From NCBI RefSeq assembly GCF_041296385.1, contig NC_091017.1, forward strand, positions 49,474,214 through 49,538,213: a stretch of 64,000 bases of DNA. Reading direction: 5' to 3'. The translations under genes were made by a program, and so were the position numbers. The DNA comes from Aphelocoma coerulescens (Eukaryota; Chordata; Aves; Passeriformes; Corvidae). Each line of letters begins with the position of its first letter. Positions within the stretch are counted from its first letter, which is position 1. Shown here in pieces: positions 50,720 through 63,706 of the stretch. The notes under the pieces were generated by a model, which did not search any database, was not told where the DNA came from, and worked only from the letters and a program-made list of their open reading frames with translations.

Positions 50720-53700
50720 CTTCTACTTCTTTAAATGTTTTCAATTTTAGCACTGAGACACATTTTTTATGTTAAACAAATATATTTAATAAGCACAACA
50801 GCCACTTTATCACTAAATAAGTACAGAAATATTTTCAACACCCAGCCGTTCATAAAAACTAGCCAGAAAAATATGCATAGAAAAAGAAAAGTTTGCTATA
50901 AGTTCAGCAGTATGAAATCCTAAGATATAATTTTTACATTTTATATCATTATTGTAAATTTATAAACCCTGAAGTTGGATAGTTTTAGTGTTTGTGCAAT
51001 TCCAGAAGGCAAAATTTGTCAAAGATTATCTGTTTATTGCAGAAGCCAAATGAGAAGAAAAAAGAAAAAAACCTGATGTGTGTGTGACTGCTGCTGGTTG
51101 GGGTACTTTTCTTGGTGTTGTAAAAGCTGTATTGTTTGCAACACCTCCTAATTCTGAAGTATTTTTTACATTTCACCTGTCACCAAAGTGAATATATTCT
51201 TGACTTTTTCCAGTGCTTCAACCAAGGTAAGGTTTTCCCAAGAGAAGCAGTTTTGCTTTGAGGACCATCAAAAGATTCTGTGTTTCTTTGGCAAGACTTT
51301 CTAAACGCATACAGGCCTGGAACTAAATATTCTTTCCTATGAGAGAAAAATCAACTTAAAACATTAAGGAGAGACTTAAGAGGAAAAGAGTTCATGGAGG
51401 CAATGTTTGCTTGCAGCAGAAATGGCCAGAGCAGTGACAGCTTTGAGCAGCAATTTTTAAAATTACCTCTACATATATCAGTAACAATTCTGCCAGAGAA
51501 ACCTGGCTCTTAATTTGTTGGTAGTGAAAACATTGCCAGGCACCTTTACTTTTGCCACAAGCCCTGTGGAGACTAGTGCAAATCCAGTTTCCTGCCTGTC
51601 TTTGGGGGAAAACAGGGAATGCTCTGTTCTCTGATACTGCCAAGCACTAATCAAACTTCCTCCTGGTGTTGATTTCAGCAGGCACGTGGTACTTTGGGGA
51701 TGGGCGGGTGGCTGCTCCTCTTTGTGGATGACTAGGATGTTGGAAGTGGGATAGCAATTAAGTGAATGTTTTCAATCCTGTTGTGATAGCGTTGCCTATG
51801 CTGCTCTACCAAAAGCATTAACACTCCTTCCTTCTCAGAGGTATGCAACCAAAGGGATGATTATGTCTGTTTAAGATTTGTAGCCAGAAAAATAGAAATG
51901 CAATTTTTATCATATGGATAAAGTAGAGAGGATTTGGTCCTTAGTAAAGAGTTACACTGTAAAGCAATGAGATTCTACGCTGATTCTTTTTTATCAAATC
52001 ACTGCAAAAGTGTTTCTTAAAATAAAGATGTTTCTGTCTCATAACTTCACTGGCCTCTGCCATTAAAATTTCTCAAAAGCACCATGAAGGTAGTTCTCAT
52101 GTGTGGCTTCAGTACTTGCAGAAGAACCAACTTCTCAAAACTGTGATTTCAGTCACTGCAATGCAAAATTTATAGATGCTGCCTCCTGGTCTCTTCTCTC
52201 TGGAGCTCAGGGGTAGTATAAAAAGTGGATGTGTCAGCCTGCCAGGTGGGGCACATTAGTGTGCATGTGTGAAAAAATTGCTATAAAAGAAATGGTGAGG
52301 ACATGAGCTGTATAGTTGTGATTGTGAATATTTTAATACTTGTCTTACTGTTTTGTCTGGATCAAGTTTATAATTGTGCTCCACTGCCAGGCTGTGGTGG
52401 TGATTTTCTGTTTTGTTGGGTTTTGGGGTTCTTGTTTTGCTTTGGGATTTTTTTTCTTCAAAAAATTTGGATAGGCTGTTGTTGGGATTTGGTACTTTTT
52501 AACAAATAATGATATTAGGCACAATAGAATTCCCCCCCCCCACGCCCTTTTTCCCCCTGGATTGTGTACTTGTCTGACAAAGAGGCAAATTAAAAGATGT
52601 AGCTAAAAGTAATATTAAAAGAGAAGCATATAGACTATGTAATAACTAAATCTCAGTTAGACCTTGAGGGCAGAGACAAGTGTGTATTGTGTGTGTTTTG
52701 CTCTATACTTCAACATAGACACTCTGCCACTGCAACAGTTTAAATCCTGTACACAGGACTTAAAAATGAGGAACCAAAAATTATTATCACTTCATTTCTC
52801 TTCAGTTCTACAAGGCTAAAATAAATAAAATAATAAAGTCATGCCTTGTTTGTTTCATCTCTGAATATGAATAAAACAAACAAATAATTTAACAATTATT
52901 TTAGTTGTTCCGAATGTACAATTGCACAGAAAATGTTTATAAATCAGTCCTGCTTTGTATTTGAGCTTTGACTGGATTTAACCTTGTTAAAAAGAACAGA
53001 AAGGGAAAAATAACCTCAACCCAGCTCCTCTCATGGCTTGATTTCTTCTCTCCCCACTGCCCACTGCCTGTAATGCTGCTGTTCAGGCTGTATTTTAAGC
53101 TTGAGCCTGTGGAGATGCCATTCAAACTTGGTGTTTATCAGTGGTTAACACAGAGTGGTATCTCAGAAACCTTCTGAGTTTTCCTATGCCTATCTCAAAT
53201 ATCTCTCAGCATGAGTAATTTATAACTTTTAATGGTGAAACTAGCATTCAGCTTGAAAGGTAAATCTGGTAATTTATGTGAAAGTTGCTTAGTGGTTTTT
53301 GTGTTTTCTGATAGGCTCAGGGTATTTTTCATGATCAAACAGGAAAATTTTTCTCAGTAGAAATAATTTGCAGAGTTTTGCAGAAGCATGAGGTGTATTT
53401 TAGCTGAGCTTTATTATCCAGCTGAGAAAAAAAAACAGCTCTCTTTATTTCAATCTGGTCATCTGTTTGAACATGATCTCCTTTTATTTCCTGCAGTTCT
53501 CATGGGGATATTTAATTTATTAATAAAATTAAGTATTTGCATTATGTCCTGATTTTCATATGGAAAATGTGTTCTTTACTGAAAATTGAATTTGTTGCTC
53601 ATGGATAGATAGGTGGAGACTATACTGTGCTTATGAAGGGAAACATTGAGAATATAAATCTGGAAAAAGCTTAAGCCTTTCTATTTCTCCATTCTGACTT

Positions 53701-54828
53701 CAGACAGGGACTATTTTATATTACAGTAAGGTTCATGCTGACATCCTCATTTCAATTAGGTGGCTGCATATTTTTAGGTTTTTTTGTGGTCTGAAACAAA
53801 GGTGAAATGCTTCTTAATTTTGATAAAGTTTATCTCAAGATTTCAGGGTTTAAATATAAAGTAGATTTACTAAGCACAACCTATACATCTTTGATACTGT
53901 CTTGCAATTAAGACACTTTTAAATAGCTAAATGTCTTTAGAGTGTATACAATATTATGCTCTTGTGCTTCAGTTTCTGTCATGGCATTATAGGAGGCATG
54001 GTATAGAGGCTTTTTAGTAAGCAGATATATAGCTATTTAGTTTGAAGTATGTTTTCTAGCCAATACAGCCTCTTTCTGGAATACATTAACTTTCATGACT
54101 TTTAAGAGGAAGTTTGCAGCCATATTCTACCCTTAAAACCGCCTGTTCTAGTAGATAGTCTGACTCTGGTCTTAGCATAATATTTTTTCTCTAAAGCTGT
54201 GCAGAGGTTATTGTGATCTGATTCTTAAGCTTAGGGCTGTGTCTAATTTCAGATCACTTTGGGTTGTGTTCCTGGAAAGGGGATCTTTACTGACCACAGA
54301 GTGTGTCACCTTCCAAACAGCAGAGATTTTAGGATATTTTCTTTAGGAACCCTTCCATTTGTGATCACCTGTTTCCTCAGCTTTACTCCCATTACCAGGA
54401 AACAAAGGAGACAGAGAGCAACTCCCTCTTTTTCTTTATGTCAAAGGATTTTCTTAACCTGGGAGTAGTTCTCTGGTCATTTGTGGGCTTAGTATAGATT
54501 CTGGAATGGCAAGAAATCTGTAATGTTTATAGGTCATTTTGGCTATAGATGTTATGGATTATTGGTTATTCATGTCTTAGCAAGCATAGCAGTTGCTTGA
54601 CACAAATATTTGAGTAGTGTTTTCTAGAAATGGAGGCCTCAAGATGAATTTGGTTTATTGACGTAATTTTGGTTGGCTTCTGTTGTGTGCAGACTTCTTT
54701 CAAGTACAAAAGTATGCTTTTATTTAATCAAGAACTGGTCTTTGTCTCTGTAACAGAACAGATTAAAATATTAAAAGTAGCTCAGTAAATTGATGAAAAT
54801 AAATAGTGCCTTTTATTTCCTGGTGATA
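50720..54828. other. Unassigned DNA
   Basis: Ordinary AT-rich sequence. C10 at 52532-52541 is the only G/C homopolymer of note. A TATAAAAAG motif near 52218 lies in a slightly GC-richer patch but is not followed by a recognisable transcript. No gene is supported. Confidence 0.5.
52532..52541. repeat. Poly-C run, 10 bp
   Basis: This is an uninterrupted run of 10 C followed by ACGCCC, unusual in an AT-rich setting and prone to slippage. Confidence 0.85.
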
Positions 54829-54856
54829 AATTGTGATCTAAATTAGGATCACAATT
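54829..54856. repeat. Perfect 10-bp inverted repeat
   Basis: AATTGTGATC at 54829-54838 is repeated as its exact reverse complement GATCACAATT at 54847-54856, around an 8-bp spacer TAAATTAG. The arms do not extend further. It lies within a stretch rich in TAAT/ATTA homeodomain-type cores (to about 55120). It may be a paired binding site within a regulatory element, or chance. Confidence 0.7.
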
Positions 54857-57800
54857 AAAAATACATAATTATTGCAACAATTAAAATTGAGAGCAACAGA
54901 TGGCTTATTACTTAAAATCCTGTTTCACAAATCAGACCGTGAGTGTTAAAAGGCACTAATTGCCACACTTTAATGTTATTTGGCTGTAAAATCTGTTTAA
55001 AGTCACAGTCATATTAACAGTATCTGGAGAGATAGTTATGAATTAAGAAGAAAATAATACACATGCAATTGCTTCCTGTAGTCTAAACAATGCACAGCAC
55101 ATAGAATTATATGCTCTGAAGTAGGACTGGTACTTCTTGCCTTCTCCAGTATTCCACAATCTCCATCAGTAAGGATTGCCTAACAAAATAGTCCTGTGGG
55201 TGAGTGGACAGATGGCACAAGTGTAACAGAGGATGAGTAGTGGTAATGCAGTGATGTGGTTGATCCACCAACCACTGATCACCTCTCTTCTGAGAGACAG
55301 AGACATCTGTATCTTGGCTAAGAATGGCTGGGATATAGAAGACACCAGTCTGCTTCCCTGCTCCAAAATAAGGTCATGTGTCCTTCCAATGAAGTGACAA
55401 TACTGCCTTTTAAGTGTGAGTATGTGTATTTTAAGGCTCTAATGAGAACTTCAGTTGTAGACTGATGATAAATCTTCATTTTATAACATGGATTTATGGA
55501 TTTTTCCCCCAAAACTACGATAAATATCCATGTACATACTTTTTCAGGGGGAACTTTTTCTTTTTTTTTAATTTTGTCCATTTTTATGATCAAATGTCAT
55601 TAAAACTAATGTTTTCTTCTTCAATTTCTTTGTGTCCTAATGCTATTCTCTACAGGAGAATTAAAATTATAGACCAGCAGTATTCACTCTCACAGCAGGA
55701 ATCAGGCACCAGAGACAAATCATAAAATGAAATTAAAATTGTATAATTTCTAAAAATAAGAAGGATAAACACTTTTTGTCACTATTTTGTGTTTTAAATT
55801 GAACTACTTGGCTGTTTGACTACAGAAACTGGACATTAGTAACAATTTTTTTGGTGTTCATAGCAATGGAAAAGAATATTTCAGAGTGCTCAGTAAGAAA
55901 GAGACGTTTAAAGTTTCTACAGGGAACGAAAAAAACTTCTTTCTCTGCAGATAAACTCAGAATTCATTTGCACTGCCCCTTCTGTACAACACCTTGATCC
56001 TCAAAGGATTGTATATGAGAAACAAAGGTAGAACCCAATCATAAGACCTTTCATTTTCCTCTCCATTTCTGATTTTGGTGTCCAGCTGCTCTGCATTTTG
56101 AGAAGTGAAAGAAGTGATGTGTTGAAACATGAGCTAGTTCTGGCCTAGGATTGCTTAGCCAGGTCTGCCCACAAGGAATTGAATTTTTGGTGACTGAACT
56201 GTGGTTCAAACTGCGGTGAAAATTTACACATTTTACTGTTACTTTCATCACAGCCAAGAAAGGTATTTCTGTGCTCACTTGCAGCTTTACTTCTTAAAGT
56301 AGGGAATGTAAAAGCAGGCAATAGGGGGTACTGTTTAACCTTTTCTTCAAGCTTCCTTGCTCAAGGCGTCTGAGAGCACTCAAGTGGAACAGCTGTGGAG
56401 CTGGCCAAGCCGAGTCAGGAGAGGTCTTGACTCAACATGTGCATGATACTGGGGAACAGGCTGCTGCCTGCAGCAAAGTGCCTGCTCTCTACACTAGGTC
56501 CAGAAGAGTCAAGCTGCCTATTACAGCTGCCTCTGGGAGGAGGGGAAGTAGATCAGCGATCATATCTCTGGGAACTTTTAATTCCCTCTGCTGGCTGTTG
56601 TCATTTCCAGTCCTTCTCATCCCTCTAGCAGTGATGGCCGCAGCAAGCCTGGTCTCCTAACTCTTGTCTTTTCTTCTTCTCATAGCTTCAGCCTCTTATT
56701 CCTGGAGTAATATGATTATGTTGCAAATAAGTCTCACTAGCTTTGGCTCAAAGTTTCATGAATTGTAATCCCAGGTTTTTATTAGACTTGCAATGAATAG
56801 GAAGAAATTTTTTCCAGCTTGTCTCACTTTCTCTATTGTGTGAGATAACACTGACTACTGCACTCACTTTGCTGCGAATCTGTGCCAAGTATTTTGTATT
56901 GCCTTATGGAAGCACTGCTTCGTCTAAGCATTGAAATGATTTTCTTTTAAAAGGACCCCTACCAATAAGGCAAGCACTGGTCATTTACTGGAGCAACTGT
57001 GTTTAAAATGGAGTCAAACATTCTATTCTAAGATTGGTGAGGCAGAATTTTTATTATCTGTGTGTGTTTTCTACAAAACCTTATATTGCAAAACAATGTC
57101 GGCAGGAATTTCATTGGTAGAGGAGAATCATACAGATGAAACCACAGATTGTTTTTTTGCAGGTTAAAAGCATATGGTGAGTTTAATTTAAATGCTGTGG
57201 AAGTCCAGTCACATATGGATCTTGGCTTGATTTACAGGTTGTATTCTGCAGCCACTTTACATAGCTTGTACTCATTTTTCATGTTTAATGACCCTATGCT
57301 TCTACTGCATTTTGAGTCTATGTGGCCTCCATCTGGTGGCTAATTGAACACCTGAAATATCTTGTTACTTGATAATTAATGATTCTTTGTGGACTAATCA
57401 ATGAGATATCTGACTGATAGAACGCGGGTTCAAAGAAAAAGGAGGATAGATTTTTGGTAAATGACTTACTATTTATGTGACTCTTCCATGGGAGTGACAT
57501 GACCACATGAGTGAGTTCTTGCCATTTAACTGATTTTTCAAGTCAAGATTGACATGGTGTTTGATAAAAATAAAATCATGTACAAATTTAAAAAAAAAAA
57601 GTGAAATGCATATTGCAAGGATATCCTATGGAGTCAGAGAAGTGTTCTGATTACAGATGGAAAAAACAAGTATATCGTTAAAAAGAACAGGATATATAAA
57701 CCGAAGAATGGTGTTAGATTTGGCCAGTTGTGAAATATGAATGTCTATGGAATTTCAGTCAGTAAATGAAAACAAATGTACCTATTTCTAATTTTGATTT

Positions 57801-60800
57801 TTTTGTTCTCAAGTTTCAACTCATTACCTTGACAATAAAACAGGAGTTAAATTTATTACCCTTCTTTATAATGTGTTTAGAAGTGAATGATTTGTACTGA
57901 TACTACCAAAAGCCAGAGTAATTGTTCATTTAAATGTATATCTTACAAGAAAGCAGTGGGGAAACTAGATTTCTGTTACTGTGTTTTCTTTGAGCTGATG
58001 AGTTCTGTATAAATCTTCAGATCAGTCAAAATCAGAAGCACAAAATGCTACATATAAATAATTCTCACTTAAGGATTTTCATCTCACAGTGAAAATTACA
58101 AGTTTCCTCTAAATTTTTTAGTTAAGGGTTTTGGATTTTTGAAATAATGTAGTTTTTTTTCTCATGGCTATTCAGTATTTTCTGAGAGGTCAGTTGTCAT
58201 GTCCTCCAAGCATATGTGGCAAAGGAACAAATAAAGAAACTCCATATTAGATAAGTTAAAATTTTATCAGCCAAATCAGTAATACAAAATAGTAGCCAAG
58301 GTATAACATAGACATTCATTAAAGTGTAAAATATTAAATAAGTTTAAACTAGACATTCATTTTACAGCCTGCAGGAGGTGCTTGCAGCGTTCAGGTGCCA
58401 GGCATCACCATGTTATATTTGTCTGTTTGACCTTGATTATGAAGAATATGCAAACCATTACAAAAAATTACTGTCAGCATTTGCTAGCACAGATATCTCA
58501 GCAGTACAGGAAAGAAAAGTAAAACTGAAGTCAGCATAGAGGAGGACACAATCATCAACTTCAGGTAACTCCTTTCTGAAAATGCTCTGAAGGATTTATT
58601 TTTTATTTTGTGTCTTTTTCAGGAGTTTTCTGTAGCCAGGATATTTTTTTTTCTTTAAATAGCAGAAGCAAGGCTTTATTTTACAGGTGTAATCTGTTGC
58701 CCAGTGCTGTGCTGTTACTGCTTGTGTTACGGTTAACGTCGGCCAGGGAATAGAGGATGACTGATCTGTTTCCAGTGGCCTAAGACTATAGCCTGTTTTT
58801 GGATAGTGTTTTCAGTGAGATGGTAAGCTCTCTGGGGATGGCTTCTGGAGGGTTTTGGGTTTTTTTGGGTTGGGGGTAAGAGGCAGTGTTTAAGAAAGTA
58901 GTCGACTTGAGAATTAGAGATTTTGCTTGTCTCTCCGGTTGATGCTTTTTCATTTGAAACAAAAAATTATTTTTAGAGCAAAACGGAAGCATGTGAGAGT
59001 GACCACGATATCCTGGTTACATCACTCACCTAGGTGATACAATACTCAGGTTCTTTATTCACAAGGCTATATATGGATATCTCTACAGCTTTGAATGATT
59101 TTAGTAAAGCTGTTCACTGCAGGATAATCTAAAGGACCATACTAAAATGCTGTTTTGGGGAGTGGAGGCTAATTTGAAATTCAATCTTTGCATATTTTTA
59201 AGGAATTTAATTTTAAGTCTCAAAAATAACTGATTTTTATGAGAAATCTAAAAAGTTTTCCTTTTGGTTTTATCTTAATTTTTTAGTAATTTTTTACACT
59301 TTTCATAAGTGTAATTTTTTGTTGTTTTTCAGTTCTGAGACCAAACCAATTAGATTTATATATGTGTACACCTGTGAGCAGATATCTCTATAAACTGGGT
59401 ATAGTGCACAATGGGGTTACTGTAGCAGAGGTACTCAGGGGACAAATCTTAAGGTGACAAATTCTGTATCCATAAAGTCAATTCCCAACCTAGCAACAGA
59501 AGTGAGCTGTAAGAAGATACCTGATGACACTGGAAGATTAATATATCTAATATATTTCACTGCGAGAGACCGAGATGTTAATGGTTAGCATCTCACACAT
59601 CGTTAAGATCAGTAAAGGACTTCGCCCTTTCTGGATCCACATGTGGTTATATCTTTCTACTCTTATGCTTTCTGCCTCTTTAGTTCTTTTCCTTATACCT
59701 TTTCATAAGTGTTATTTTTATGTTTTCATTTTGCTATATTACTGTAATAATAATAACCAAAATAGCTACATACCTACTTTCTATTGCAACCAAATTGTTC
59801 TAAAGTAAACCCTGCATATATACATATGTGTGTATATATATATTTTTTTTTTATAAACACCAATCATTCAGTGTCAATTCACTCTAATCAAACCCAGGGG
59901 ATCTATTAACAAGAATCTGGGTTACACTAGCCTTCTAGGGTGGGCTGTAACACTCACATCCATGTAGGGCCCCAAAAGATCAATCATTTATCAGCTTTGC
60001 CTTGCAAGTCTATCAGTGTGGCCATTGGACTGAGCCACAGCAACTCTCTCTTACCCCAGATGCACAGCTATTATCAACTTGACATTGAAGGCTTTAAAGC
60101 AAACCAACAGGCATCTTTAACATCTCTGTGTATATTTGCTGTTTGTGTTCAGCATCTCAACACTTCAAGCAGGCTTTTAGAAGTAGTTAACATTGAGTTA
60201 ATTTGCATTCACACAGGTAACCTGGTATTTACAAAATTTTTTAGTAAAAAGAAGTAGAATAGTGTGACTTTAACACAGGAATGGCAGCATACCTTAGAAA
60301 TCATGGATGGTTTACTCAGGTGTCCCTATGTGAGAATGCATGCATTTGTCCTCATTCAGCCCTCCCTCTCTTCTCCGTGAAGACATACACAGAAAGATTG
60401 TTTCCATGGTAATGTGAAAAGTAAATTAACAAATAGGAAGATTAGTTTCTACACCTTGACATGCTCCCCTTCCAACCTCAAATTAGAGATTCAAGACTTT
60501 ATTCCTGTATGCAGATCTGATTTACATGAGGAACACTACCTTAAGGTTCTAATTTTTGTCCTTCATGTTTTTCATCAGTGTCCAATCCCTCACTCTCTAT
60601 TTTGGTGTGAACAGCTCTGTTTTCAAGTACAGACTCTTCATACTGTGCATACAGTGCCCACCATGGTGGGACCTAATTGTTTTTTTATGGATACTGCTGT
60701 AGCATACATAGCAAATTGGTTTGAGAGCAGGTATTTTTTTATGTAATCATTTGATTTTAGTCTTTGAAATGTCACGTCTTGCTATAGGGGTTCAGTGAAA

Positions 60801-62831
60801 CTTGAGAAAATATGGGACAACTCTAACGCAAATAATTGAATAAACTGAATATCTTACCACATAGATGTCTTTTTAAATCTAGGGTATAATGAGTCAGACT
60901 CATTACTGCATTCCTGACTGGATGATTAAAAAAACCCCTAAAAATTGACAAACCATTGAAATGCACTGGAGTACAGTTAATTTTGGATCTCTCCTCCCTG
61001 TAGTTCTGTAGCGTAGTTAATACCTTCTGAATGCTAACAGAAACTGTCCCTGCTGAGAGTGAAATTGGTGGCAAATGTAGAAGACATGATGTATTTTATT
61101 TCTTTTTTTTTCTTCTTTGCTGATGTGCAGTAATAAAGTTGGTTTTATCTGAGGCAGTTTTGTGACTGTATTCAATGAAGGCACTACTGGAAAAATGTAA
61201 GTGATAGGAAGTGTTTTATTTTACCCTGTTTGTGAAGATGTATTTCATAATCATGTTCTTAAATATTAAAAGATTAATTTTTACATTCGACAGAAATATG
61301 CACTGGTAAAGTACCTAAAATGACTGAAAATCAACCATGCTTAGTATAAAGTACATCTGTCATGGAAACAGTGTCAATTTGTGCTGCTCCCCCATCCCCC
61401 AAGTGGACCCAAGAATTGTGAAAGCGAAATTGCCTGTTCAAAGCAGTGTAATTACAAGACACTTTCACTGTTTTGGTGTCCAGTTTGAATGCCCCCATAG
61501 AACCAGGTTTGTCAAGGTTTTCAGCATTTTGTGAAGGTGTGATATAAACAGATGCTCTCAAAATGCTCACTGAGCTGCCCAAAATGACTAGTCAGTTCAA
61601 AACTGTGATTGCTTGGCCTTGCACTAATTGAAGTTAGGCCAAATACCAGTAGAAAGTGAATGAAGTATTTCTGAACAAAGTATTTTGACTGATTTACCAA
61701 TTCCTCCTTCAGTATATCAGAGGACAATGCTGTGAAACTATTGAGGCTTGAGGCTTTTTCATTTGAAAGTAGGATTGAGTACTAATGCAAACATCGCATG
61801 GTAGGAATGAATCCTCTTCAAGAAGACTCAAGAAGCCTAGGAAAAGAATGAAATAAGAAAAAGAACTCAAATTTAATGCATAGCATAGCACAGAAGTGTT
61901 TAACAACAGTTATCAAAAAAGCTTTCTATTTTAAATAGGCAGTGCAATGAAGTTTCCAAAACTTCCCCTGAGAGGGAGGGGAAAAAATGAACCCACAACA
62001 TGAAAAAAACCAAGCCCCAAACACCAGGAAGGTAAATATCTTACATGAGGTGAAAACCTGACACTGCTGTGACTTCTCAGCTGAATGTAATTCAAAGAAA
62101 ATTAATCTGCTTTAGCTCTTCTATCTTTTATGAAGCTCACAATAGCAGAAAGAGGAAAAAAAAAGGTTTAAAAACTGCTAATCATTAAAAATGCAGACTC
62201 CAAACGAATGTGAATGATAGTAGCAGCAGATGTTTTGTTTCTGATCAACAGTCAGTTCTGATGTCTGTCTTCCCTACAAACTTCCCTACAAACAGGTAAT
62301 TAGCACTTTTATTTTTCTTCTCCTCTTTAAAAGGGACACAGTAGCATTTTTCACATGAACAGCTAAAAAGGGCTGCAAGAGGATAGATTTTTGTAATGAT
62401 TACTTTACAGTTCTTCTTTTGTCTTAGCTGAACAGTGTTCACCACTTTATGTATCTGTCTTGTGAGGCTGCATTTTGGATGATATTTTCCTTTCTGTAAA
62501 ATTATTTCATTTCCTATCACTCCTACATTTTCCATTCAATTTCCATTCCTGTTTAAATTTTCCTGTGGAAAATAAGTTTTTAAAAATTCTTTCCAGACTT
62601 GTTTCACTTTGGAAACCTTAAGCTTGCAATGAATGATCTAAGCTTTTACAGATAAATTTAAGGAGACTGGGGGGAATGTAACTGTAAAATTGTATTCTGT
62701 ATCTGAATGCAGTGTATTGTGCTAGGTCATGTTAGATGTAGTTGGAGGAATACCTGCTCATGTAGGCATCCAGGTTTGATTACTGAAATCTGTTTTAAAA
62801 GTAAATTGCATATGTCATAAATTCTCTGCTG
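54857..62831. other. Unassigned AT-rich DNA
   Basis: No gene or identifiable transposon is visible. It includes a somewhat GC-richer patch at about 56340-56660 with two overlapping open frames (no family), A11 at 57590-57600, an 8-bp stem with 5-bp loop at 59294-59314, and a TA/TG microsatellite ending in a T-run at 59813-59851. Confidence 0.5.
59813..59851. repeat. TA/TG microsatellite with T-run
   Basis: An imperfect CATATATACATATGTGTGTATATATATA stretch passes directly into a run of T. It is likely to vary in length. Confidence 0.75.
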
Positions 62832-63250
62832 TGTTGAAAAGCAACTGTGGGGATCGGTTAATCCATTGCTTTCCCTATTTCACATGTTCCCCCTGCTCCC
62901 TGCCCTAGCCGCTCCCTCGGTTTCTCCCTATTTGTTCCTGTACCCCAACCCCGCCCAGGGACCGCCCCTGGGCCCCTGACAAAACCACCCCGCACCCAGC
63001 CCTCCTTGTCTCTCTACCTCTGAACATCGCGGTGACAAGATGTGACTAAAGCCATCTCAAACCCTCATGAGAGACTCTTCTCTACCTTCTTTACCACCAC
63101 TGCGTTGTAACGCTGCTGGCTGCCGGAGCCAGATCGCGGGGCTGTCCCAAATGGACTCCGGGATGCGCCTGATCGCATGGCCCTAGGAAACCCCCGCTGT
63201 GCTCTCAGGGAGCAGCAGCCTGCTAGGCAGAGTCCAGAGGTTACAACAAG
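62832..63250 (+). mobile_element. Probable LTR-derived CpG-rich segment
   Basis: This segment differs sharply from its surroundings: it is GC-rich with well over a dozen CpGs (for example around 62970-63000, 63025-63035 and 63100-63200), in a window where CpG is otherwise rare. It opens with TGTTGAAAAGC and could close at ...TTACAACA, giving imperfect inverted ends TGTTG/CAACA as in retroviral LTRs. An ACTAAAG near 63044 could be a decayed polyadenylation signal. No target duplication or coding region is visible and the boundaries are uncertain. Alternatives are a small CpG island or promoter of an unannotated transcript. Strand is inferred only from the orientation of the weak polyadenylation signal. 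Confidence 0.42.
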
Positions 63251-63274
63251 CAACAACAAGCGGTTACAACAAGC
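63239..63274. repeat. Short direct repeat GGTTACAACAAGC
   Basis: The 13-mer GGTTACAACAAGC occurs at 63239-63251 and 63262-63274, separated by AACAACAAGC (63252-63261), itself a partial copy. The first copy coincides with the supposed end of the CpG-rich LTR-like segment, so the repeat may mark a junction or result from slippage. Confidence 0.85.
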
Positions 63275-63611
63275 TTTTTCATGGCAGGACAGGGGTTTGT
63301 GACCCACCTGCATGGGCGTTCCTCTGCCCACCTTGCTCTCTCCTTTGGATGCTTCTCCTTTTGGGATGTTCAGGTGTTTCCTGGGGGTAGTCTCCAGCTG
63401 GGTCAGGTACAGATTCCTCTTCTGTAACTATGGCAGCCCTGGAGAATCGTGTTCCTCAAGAACAATATCCACAGATGAAAGAGTGTGAGAGGAAGGACCT
63501 TTCACAGACATTCTAGTTCTCTAATGGATCTTTCTAATGGACAAAATAAAGGCAACCATTTCTTCTGTCTGCTCCACAATAAACTCAAGACCTCTTTGAC
63601 CCCAAAATAGT
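63275..63611. other. Unassigned stretch before a CR1-like tail
   Basis: Moderately GC-rich sequence with AATAAA motifs at about 63545 and 63580. It may be the continuation of the LTR-derived element or old retroelement 3' sequence; no coding is recognised. Confidence 0.4.
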
Positions 63612-63706
63612 GCTGTGGTTTAGTTGACATGATAGTGTTCAGTCAAAGGCTGGACTTGGTGATATTAGGGGTCTTTTCAAAAGTTAATGATTATATGATT
63701 CTAAAG
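63612..63706 (+). mobile_element. CR1-like 3' tail
   Basis: The plus strand shows 'tgctgtggtttagttgacatgatagtgttcagtcaaaggctggacttggtgatat', then 'aggggtcttttcaaaagttaatgattatatgattct', the typical end of an avian CR1 3' untranslated region with its imperfect octamer tail. Only about 95 bp are convincing. Confidence 0.75.

Noticed and set aside
52215..52225. TATAAAAAG motif as a gene promoter
   Set aside because: There is no downstream open frame, CpG island or splice pattern to support a transcript.
59294..59314. 8-bp stem with 5-bp loop (TTACACTT / AAGTGTAA)
   Set aside because: Perfect but short; such stems are expected many times by chance in 64 kb of AT-rich DNA.
60414..60746. 110-codon plus-strand open frame
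   Set aside because: Composition is cysteine- and histidine-rich without any repeated spacing of a zinc-binding motif; no family is recognised.
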